In this document: positions 58,644 to 64,000 of the stretch, piece by piece
How the letters are laid out: every line of letters begins with the position of its first letter
Position numbering within the stretch: position 1 is the first letter of the stretch
Program-made: the position numbers and the translations under genes
Origin: Onstottus_B arcticum
GTDB lineage: Bacteria > Acidobacteriota > Blastocatellia > UBA7656
Reading direction: 5' to 3'
DNA length: 64,000 bases
Assembly: GCA_038040485.1 (NCBI GenBank)
Contig: JBBPIE010000027.1
Location: forward strand, 1 to 64,000
The notes under the pieces: model-generated
What the model saw: only the letters and a program-made list of their open reading frames with translations
Databases searched by the model: none
Told to the model about the DNA's origin: nothing

Positions 58644-58922
58644 TCAGTGATAATCCTCGTAGTTCACTCTTTCGGCTTCACCGCCAACCGACTGAAACGT
58701 CACGCGCCAATTGCCGCTGACTTTGACGGCCCAAATGCCTTTGCGCCGACCCTTGAGTTCGTGCAACGCGAGCCCCGGTAAATCCATGTCGTCCGGACGT
58801 TCAGCTTGATCGAGGTTGGTGAGGATCAACCGCAATCGTTCAGCGTGCTTCGGTTGAATGCCGGACTTGCTGCCGGTCTGATAGAAGCGCGCCAGCCCTT
58901 TATGGGCGAAGCTCTGAATCAC
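58644..58922 (-). CDS. higB: HigB-type RelE-fold toxin
   Basis: 92 residues from GTG 58922, where family homology begins (VIQSFAHKGLARFYQTG); the frame extends to 58964. HigB blocks: GIQPKHAERLRLILTNLDQAERPDDMDLPG, LHELKGRRKGIWAVKVSGNWRVTF and the terminal VNYEDYH. The RelE fold, with the basic and His residues expected of a ribosome-dependent mRNase, is complete. Paired with higA. Confidence 0.93.
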   Translation of the reverse strand: MIQSFAHKGLARFYQTGSKSGIQPKHAERLRLILTNLDQAERPDDMDLPGLALHELKGRRKGIWAVKVSGNWRVTFQSVGGEAERVNYEDYH

Positions 58923-59071
58923 TCGGCGAGTGTAGCCGTTCAAGACTGCGAGCCGCAACCTCAAGGGTCGGCGAAACGCCCCTCCACAAGCGGCTCCGAC
59001 GTAGGCTGTGGCATGAGGCGAAGGACAAGAAGCGACATATCACTAAGAATGCGTAATAAGGAACGCACAAC

Positions 59072-59209
59072 TCAACGAGCTATGGGAGTGCCACTCGCGT
59101 GAGGGGCTGCTCCGACTTTGAAGTTGGAATAGCCAACCTCGAAGCCTTCAGCGAATTCAGGGTCCAACCGTTTACGTTTCCTGACGTATTCTTCAAGATC
59201 GCTCACCAC
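59072..59209 (-). pseudogene. truncated XRE-type antitoxin N-terminus
   Basis: The 45-residue frame from GTG 59209 reads VVSDLEEYVRKRKRLDPEF, AEGFEVGYSNFKVG, the start of a common XRE antitoxin family (usually continuing to an HTH). It breaks off after FKVG and runs into unrelated residues and a stop. GCTCCGAC occurs at 59109 and at 58993, flanking about 108 bases. This looks like a remnant of a second toxin-antitoxin gene next to higBA. Confidence 0.5.
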
Positions 59210-59326
59210 GGAGGCACGTTAGCATAAACGTCATCGTAAGCAAGAGACTGTCTGGATCACGAGGTTGGGTACGCGGCAAATCACACACGAGTCAGGTCGG
59301 TGACGGCACCCGGCACTCGATATTCC

Positions 59327-59356
59327 TTTACCTTTCAATTTGGTTTCCGATATAAT
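59327..59356 (+). promoter_or_regulatory. sigma-70-like promoter for the secreted Ig-like protein
   Basis: TTTACC (59327-59332), an 18-base spacer and TATAAT (59351-59356). It leaves a leader of about 118 bases before the ATG 59482, with a CCCTCCCGCG...ACGGGGAGCG hairpin at about 59410-59432 of unknown role. Confidence 0.6.
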
Positions 59357-59481
59357 CGCAGCCTCCACAGGCCCACAGTTCTTGGAAAGAGCAGGAAATG
59401 TACTTCGCCCTCCCGCGTTGAGACGGGGAGCGTGTGTGCCTCCGATCTCGAATTTGATTATTCAGCCACGGGGTAAATGAC

Positions 59482-61635
59482 ATGAAGTCCACAACCAATC
59501 CTGAGCGCCGGAATACGCGTTCGCAGTTCGCGTTTTCGCTTTGTTTGGCACTGATCCTGATGATGGGTCTTGCGGCTGCCGGCTTCGTGTCGCGTGACTG
59601 GGTGCACGCAGCGCCGCCGCCGTTTGCGGGCGAGTCTTGCGCTTCGGCCACGATCATCGCTCCGGCATCGCTTCCCTTCACGGATGAAGCGAGCACAGTC
59701 GGCGCCGCGAATGATATCGATCCGGGTTTCGGCGGTTGCGTCTCGGGTTTGGGCCCGGAAGTGGTCTACTCCTTTACCCCTTCAGTGACCGACACCTACG
59801 TAGCCGGCGTGACGCCAACCGCGCCGCCCGGCGTCGATGTGAGCCTGTACGTCATCACCAATTGCGCCGATCCGGCTGGAAGCTGCGTAGCCGGCGTAAA
59901 CGCACGAGGCTTTGGTCAAAGCGAGGCGCTTCCGGTGACGCTAAACGCCGGCACGACTTACTTCATCGTGGTTGATAGTCCTCAACAAAACGGCCAGGGG
60001 TCATTTCACTTCGCGCTTCGAAGAGGACTTCCAGCTAACGATAGCTGTTCGACGCCGACGGTGATCGAGCCAAGCCGGCTCCCGTTCCAGACCTCCGCGA
60101 CGACGTACGGCGCGACCGGCAGTTCTAATCCGGGAACGCCCTGCCTTCCATCGAACCAGTCGGGAAACGGGCCGGAGGTTGTTTACCAGTTTACGCCTGC
60201 CAGCACTCAGAACTACGACTTCGAAGTGAATCCGGTCGCGAACTACGACGTCTCACTCTACATCGTCATCGATTGCGCGAGTGGATCTTTTTGCACGGGC
60301 AAGGACCAGGTGGGGGGCGACGGTACGGAGACGCTGCGGCGGAACCTCACCGCCGGAGTTACCTACTTCATCATCGTCGATGGCGGTCAAGGTGACTTTG
60401 GCGACTTTACCCTGACAGTCGTTCCGACGATTCAACTCGCTCCGGCCGCGCCTAGCAACCTGACGGCGACCGCTGTTAGTTCAACCCAAATTGATTTGGC
60501 GTGGCAGGACAATGCGAACGACGAGTTGGGATTCCGGATCAACCGCAGCCTCGACGGGTTCAACTTCACAGAGATAGCTTCGGTCGGATCGAATGTCACC
60601 TCTTTCAGCGACACCGGGCTGACGCCAGAGACCGCCTACTTCTACACGGTCGTGGCCTTTAACAACTTCGGAAACTCGGCTCCCTCGAACCTGGCCGCGG
60701 ATACGACGCCGCCATCGCCGGTGCCGGTGTTCCCGGTCTTGAACGTTAATCCGGCTTCGCTTGATTTTGGCACAGTCAGCTCGACGCTGGCAGCGACAAA
60801 GACGTTGACGCTATCAAACGGCGGCGGCTCGGATCTCATTGTGTCGGGCATCCAGGACCCGGCAAACCCGTTTTCCATACTCAACAAGCCTCAGACGCCA
60901 TTCACGATCGCGCCCGGCCAGAATGTGGTCATCACGGTGAGGTTCGCGCCCCTCACTGCTCAAGCCTTTAACGGGGCGCTCTCGATTCAGAGCAACGATC
61001 CAAACAATCCCAACGTGGGAGTTTCGCTTCAGGGGATCGGCGCCGGCGTTCCGGTCCCGAATCTGGACTTGCCGGCGACCATTCTCGACTTCACGAGCAG
61101 CTCGTTGAGTACGACTTACCAGGTCATGAATACGGGCAACGCCGACCTGATCATCGCAAGCATAACCCAGCCCGGCTCTCCGTTTGCGATCACCGGGATC
61201 CCTTCGTTGCCGATAACACTAAAGCCCGGTGAGAAGTTCGTTCTGACTATTAGTTTCTCGTCCGCAACGGCCGGTGTCTTTTCGAGTGACTTCAGGATTG
61301 CGAGCAACGACCCGGATTCGTTGCTGGTCGTGGTTCGTCTGCGCGGAACCATCACGTCGGTCCCGCCAAGCATGCCCGGCCTCGAGTTCAGGAAGAAGGC
61401 GATTCGCTTCCGCGCTGCCGGCTCGAACGTCATAACCGGGGCGGTGCTGATTGTGGATGGGACGCAAACATTTGCTCTTACAAGCGACGGCGAGTTCTTC
61501 ATTGTAAAGAAGAACGTTCGAAGCACGCCTGGTAACCTGAGACCCAAGGATATCTTCGCCGTCGGGTCAACTCACGGCGTCCAGGTTGTGAATCTCAACG
61601 GCAGCCGGTCGGCGGTGGTAAACCTAACGCGATAA
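59482..61635 (+). CDS. large secreted protein with fibronectin III and choice-of-anchor D domains
   Basis: 717 residues. Signal peptide about 1-44. Two pre-peptidase-like (PPC) beta domains (about 50-195 and 195-315, with GPEVVYSFTP / GPEVVYQFTP and TYFIVVDS / TYFIIVDG). A fibronectin type III domain (about 322-412, PSNLTATAVSSTQIDLAW...). Two choice-of-anchor D / ASPM-HYDIN repeats (about 420-630, LDFGTVSS and FAPLTAQAFNGALSIQSNDPNNP). It ends in a 90-residue tail. An adhesive or matrix protein at the cell surface is likely. A terminator hairpin follows. Confidence 0.82.
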   Translation: MKSTTNPERRNTRSQFAFSLCLALILMMGLAAAGFVSRDWVHAAPPPFAGESCASATIIAPASLPFTDEASTVGAANDIDPGFGGCVSGLGPEVVYSFTPSVTDTYVAGVTPTAPPGVDVSLYVITNCADPAGSCVAGVNARGFGQSEALPVTLNAGTTYFIVVDSPQQNGQGSFHFALRRGLPANDSCSTPTVIEPSRLPFQTSATTYGATGSSNPGTPCLPSNQSGNGPEVVYQFTPASTQNYDFEVNPVANYDVSLYIVIDCASGSFCTGKDQVGGDGTETLRRNLTAGVTYFIIVDGGQGDFGDFTLTVVPTIQLAPAAPSNLTATAVSSTQIDLAWQDNANDELGFRINRSLDGFNFTEIASVGSNVTSFSDTGLTPETAYFYTVVAFNNFGNSAPSNLAADTTPPSPVPVFPVLNVNPASLDFGTVSSTLAATKTLTLSNGGGSDLIVSGIQDPANPFSILNKPQTPFTIAPGQNVVITVRFAPLTAQAFNGALSIQSNDPNNPNVGVSLQGIGAGVPVPNLDLPATILDFTSSSLSTTYQVMNTGNADLIIASITQPGSPFAITGIPSLPITLKPGEKFVLTISFSSATAGVFSSDFRIASNDPDSLLVVVRLRGTITSVPPSMPGLEFRKKAIRFRAAGSNVITGAVLIVDGTQTFALTSDGEFFIVKKNVRSTPGNLRPKDIFAVGSTHGVQVVNLNGSRSAVVNLTR

Positions 61636-61640
61636 AACCA

Positions 61641-61679
61641 AAAGGCGCGCGGCTCGAACTGAACAAACCGCGCGCCTTT
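61641..61679. terminator. bidirectional rho-independent terminator
   Basis: A perfect 12-base stem (AAAGGCGCGCGG at 61641-61652 with CCGCGCGCCTTT at 61668-61679) with a 15-base loop; T-rich sequence follows (TTTGTTCTTCT) and A-rich precedes. It lies between convergent genes and can serve both. Confidence 0.85.
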
Positions 61680-61706
61680 GTTCTTCTATTCGCTCACAAC
61701 CGAGCT

Positions 61707-62486
61707 TCAACCGGGCTGTTTCGGCGCAGTGTTGCGCTCGTAGATCATCCGCAATCCTTCAAGCGTCAGGTCCGGCTCTACTGCTTCGATCAGACTCGAT
61801 CCCCGGGCGATCAGCGGTGCGAGCCCGCCAGTTGCGACCACTCGCGCGACGCCTCCCATCTCATCGATCATTCGCTGCAACAGTCCGTCTACGAGCGCGA
61901 CGTTGCCGTAGTACAACCCCGATTGCACACTCGAGGATGGGTTCGTGCCGATGACTTTTTGAGGCCGGCGAATCTCTGTGTTGCGAAGCCGCGCCGCCCG
62001 CTGAAACAGCGCATCGGCGGCGACTTGAATTCCCGGATAGATGACGCCGCCCAGGTATTCGCCAGCTTGTGAGATCGCGTCGAAAGTCGTGGCGGTGCCG
62101 AAATCCACAGCGATGCAAGGCCCGCCGTACTTCGCGAATGCGGCGACCGCGTTCACTACCCGGTCCGCGCCGACTTCTCGAGGGTCGTCGTAAAGTACTG
62201 GCATCCCTGCGTTTTCCGAAGTGACGAATAGCGGCTTGGTTCCGAAATAGACTTCGGCCATTTTGTTTAGCGTGAAGTCGAGCACCGGAACTACCGAGGA
62301 AATGGCGATGTCTGTGATGGCAGAAGAATCGATCTGGGCAAGCAGGAGCAGCGTGCGGCACATCACTCCGTACTCATCGACGGTTCGATGGTGCTCGGAA
62401 GCGAGCCGCCAGCTTTGCGCCAGCCTCAGGCCGTCGTAGACGCCCAGCGTTGTATTAGTGTTTCCGACGTCGAGAACTAAAAGCAT
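61707..62486 (-). CDS. coaX: type III pantothenate kinase
   Basis: 259 residues, usual length. ASKHA motifs: LVLDVGNTNTTLGVY (phosphate 1), GADRVVNAVAAFAKYGGPCIAVDFGTATTFD (phosphate 2) and VVATGGLAPLIA (adenosine). It makes 4'-phosphopantothenate in coenzyme A synthesis and, unlike type I, is not inhibited by CoA. It lies just after birA on the same strand, the common birA-coaX arrangement, here separated by a repeat. Confidence 0.95.
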   Translation of the reverse strand: MLLVLDVGNTNTTLGVYDGLRLAQSWRLASEHHRTVDEYGVMCRTLLLLAQIDSSAITDIAISSVVPVLDFTLNKMAEVYFGTKPLFVTSENAGMPVLYDDPREVGADRVVNAVAAFAKYGGPCIAVDFGTATTFDAISQAGEYLGGVIYPGIQVAADALFQRAARLRNTEIRRPQKVIGTNPSSSVQSGLYYGNVALVDGLLQRMIDEMGGVARVVATGGLAPLIARGSSLIEAVEPDLTLEGLRMIYERNTAPKQPG

Positions 62487-62491
62487 GGTAA

Positions 62492-62620
62492 CAGTCCGTA
62501 GTCAGTAGTCCGTGGTCAGTAGTCCGTAGTCAGTAGTCAGTGGTCGGTGGTCAGTGGTCAGTGGTCAACGATGTCTTCCCACCATCAACTACAGACGACT
62601 GACTACGGACTACGGACTTC
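62492..62620. repeat. inverted repeat of GTAGTC / GTGGTCA heptamers, overlapping the birA 3' end
   Basis: The left part (62492-62567) is a ladder of GTCAGTAGTCC and GTCAGTGGTCA units; the right part (62588-62620) is their complement (GACTACGGACTACGGAC). It is related to 30067-30159. About 70 bases lie inside birA, giving it a foreign C-terminus. Confidence 0.9.
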
Positions 62621-63357
62621 CTCAACTTAACTTCACCTGACGTAATCTCCCGAAGCTGTCCGGCGCCGGTCTCGATGATGAGCGCGCCGCCCGCGGCCAA
62701 TCCGCGCGTCATCCCTTCAACCACTCCCTCCGCCGTCTCGACGCTTACTGCGCAGTCGTGAGCGTAAGTCGAGAGAGCGCTCCATTGCGCGATCACTCGA
62801 TCCGGTTGCTCTAATGCCTGCCTGTACCAATGTTCAAGCCGGCTCAGAAGGGGCGCGAGGACGTCCTCGGCTTCCACAGGGCGCCCGCTTTCAATCAGTA
62901 CGGACGTCGCACTCTCGCGAAATTCTTCCGGGAAGTCACGCTGAGCGAGGTTGATCCCGATTCCCATCACTGCATAGAGCAACTGTTCTTTCTCTATCGC
63001 CGCCTCGACTAGAATGCCGCAAATCTTTCGGCCGGACGCCAACACATCGTTAGGCCACTTGATATCTGCGTCGATCTGAAAATCGAGCTTGAGGGTTTCC
63101 GCGACCGCCACTGCCGCAGCAAGCGTAATCACCGGCGCAGTATCAGGCGTGATCTGCGGCCGAAGAATGAGTGATAGATAAAGCCCCTCACCGGCCGGCG
63201 AAGACCAGTTGCGTCCCATCCTGCCGCGACCCGTCGTCTGCTCGCGAGCCATGACGGCAACCCCTTCCTCAGCTCCTGAAGCTGCCATCTCACGCGCGAG
63301 GTCGTTAGTGGAAGGCAGCCGGTCGAAGCGCAGGACGGTTGTGCCAAGCATAGCCAT
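62551..63357 (-). CDS. birA: biotin-[acetyl-CoA-carboxylase] ligase, no HTH domain
   Basis: 268 residues from ATG 63357 (MAMLGTTVL); the open frame reaches 63390. It lacks the N-terminal repressor HTH, so it is a class I BirA. Catalytic parts: STNDLAREMA, GRGRMGRNWSSPAGEGLYLSLIL (biotinoyl-AMP loop) and DIKWPNDVLASGRKICGILVE. The small C-terminal SH3-like domain ends near GEVKLR. The remaining 19 residues (KSVVRSQSSVV...) are translated from a dispersed repeat and match no BirA I know. coaX follows. Confidence 0.93.
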   Translation of the reverse strand: MAMLGTTVLRFDRLPSTNDLAREMAASGAEEGVAVMAREQTTGRGRMGRNWSSPAGEGLYLSLILRPQITPDTAPVITLAAAVAVAETLKLDFQIDADIKWPNDVLASGRKICGILVEAAIEKEQLLYAVMGIGINLAQRDFPEEFRESATSVLIESGRPVEAEDVLAPLLSRLEHWYRQALEQPDRVIAQWSALSTYAHDCAVSVETAEGVVEGMTRGLAAGGALIIETGAGQLREITSGEVKLRKSVVRSQSSVVDGGKTSLTTDH

Positions 63358-63427
63358 GTTCAGGACCGAGCATTGAGTGCGACAGACCATCAGTGGCCTT
63401 CAACAGGCATCTCGCTACTGACGGCGC

Positions 63428-63538
63428 CGTATCCGTGCAAATCCGTCGAATCAGCGTCATCCGTGGTCTATGGGGCACTAGCGTTCGAAACCTCATAGAC
63501 CACCGATGACGCTGATTTGACCGAGTCGCACGGATTCG
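63428..63538. repeat. inverted repeat, ATCCGTG / GCGTCATCCGTGGTC family
   Basis: Left arm (about 63428-63475) and right arm (about 63491-63538) are reverse complements over about 48 bases with some eight mismatches. The core AATCAGCGTCATCCGTGGTC is a well-known shape of bacterial dispersed repeat. It lies between birA and the partial gene. Confidence 0.9.
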
Positions 63539-63584
63539 TGCCCATTTGATCGCTAGCGAAACGCATGTTGCAAGCAACGAGTCT

Positions 63585-64000
63585 TCAATCCTGAGTCTCA
63601 GTTCCTCGCATTGCAAGCTCAAAGAATCTGTTTGTAGCATTGAGCGCAGATTTCACCGCCGCGTCAGTCACATCATCGGAGACCTGACAACTGCCGAAAA
63701 CCTGCATCTCTCTTCCTTCAAACGTTACGTCCACGAGAACGCCGATCAAGTCCTTGCCGAGCGCGTTTACGTGATCGAGGTCGGCAAGCGCGCAAGTGAA
63801 ACGGTCTTCGACGGTCTGCTGCACGGCCTTGAGAGCGGCTTCGGCAGCCGCTCTCATCCGGCCCGCTTCATCGCACGCGCCGCTCGCGCTTACGGCGATC
63901 GTTCGGTCGCCCAGCGTGAAAGTCACTTCAACCCGGCATTGACCATCGGGTTCTTCGTGTATTTGCGCGCGATCAAATCGCAACCGCTTCTGAGTCCGGT
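63585..64000 (-). CDS. partial conserved protein, unrecognised
   Basis: At least 132 residues; the frame stays open to the window edge, so the start lies beyond 64000. The sequence is alternating beta strand and helix (VEVTFTLGDRTIAVSASG, AAAEAALKAVQQTV, DLIGVLVDVTFEGREMQVFGSCQV, AVKSALNATNRFFEL), like one or two small ACT- or YbaK-size repeats. It could be a regulatory C-terminal domain. I do not recognise the family. It lies upstream of birA on the same strand. Confidence 0.55.
   Translation of the reverse strand, partial: RTQKRLRFDRAQIHEEPDGQCRVEVTFTLGDRTIAVSASGACDEAGRMRAAAEAALKAVQQTVEDRFTCALADLDHVNALGKDLIGVLVDVTFEGREMQVFGSCQVSDDVTDAAVKSALNATNRFFELAMRGTETQD

Noticed and set aside
48877..59380. 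CACAGGCCCACAGT shared upstream of two secreted-protein genes
   Set aside because: A 14-base match between two points in 64 kb is expected by chance several times, so it is no evidence of a regulatory site.
62492..62620. CRISPR array
   Set aside because: Units are 7-8 bases with no regular spacers, and there are no cas genes in the window.

Overview
The window is GC-rich bacterial chromosome with dense, mostly intact single-copy genes. The mix is dnaX-ybaB-recR, nusB next to ribH, birA next to coaX, DUF1028 and penicillin-acylase proteins, a WbaP-type sugar transferase, and very many intergenic hairpins built from short degenerate units. This fits a free-living soil or sediment Acidobacteriota-like organism (Blastocatellia would be my guess). 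That is inference from gene content; no rRNA is present and no search was possible.

Layout. 1-3.1 kb: an FAD amine oxidase and three cupredoxin genes, one fused to a membrane domain. 3.3-5.8 kb: an alpha/beta hydrolase, then a visibly AT-richer two-gene cassette encoding a DUF262 protein and a HEPN protein, a candidate defence module. 5.9-14.5 kb: ordinary metabolic and signalling genes (ornithine cyclodeaminase family, REC-HATPase regulator, DUF1028, a DUF433/DUF5615 toxin-antitoxin-like pair, phosphotransferase, histidine phosphatase, acyltransferase, DUF1295, Tat-exported intradiol dioxygenase). 14.6-19.1 kb: an exopolysaccharide priming transferase with a VpsJ-like partner, a DsbD-alpha-like protein and a methyltransferase. 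19.4-27.6 kb: an RHS polymorphic-toxin locus with a full-length RHS protein, a small membrane protein, a second displaced RHS tip with an HEMLH motif, and an exported ankyrin protein. 27.9-35.1 kb: a bi-domain oxidoreductase, an unrecognised zinc-ribbon protein with four helical repeats, CheA and CheW, NusB and RibH. 35.6-42.7 kb: a penicillin acylase, then a minus-strand block tadA, two tRNA-Ser genes, dnaX, ybaB, recR, a DUF433 gene and two tiny coiled-coil genes. 42.7-46 kb and 50-58.3 kb: surface-glycan genes (GT2 enzymes, a WecE-like aminotransferase, GT39-like membrane enzymes). Between them lie an AT-richer TIR-like/TPR gene and a degenerate polysaccharide deacetylase. 58.3-59.2 kb: higBA and an antitoxin fragment. 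59.5-64 kb: a large secreted Ig-like protein, coaX, birA and a partial unknown gene.

Two signals go beyond routine annotation. First, three candidate conflict systems sit in one window: DUF262-HEPN, the RHS locus with spare tip, and the TIR-like/TPR gene, whose start codon is preceded by an octamer tandem repeat. Second, about ten distinct families of intergenic inverted repeats punctuate the gene boundaries. Several intrude into coding sequence (ornithine cyclodeaminase insert, BirA tail, pseudo-N-termini before CheA and the histidine phosphatase), and one family forms near-identical spacers beside the two tRNA-Ser genes.
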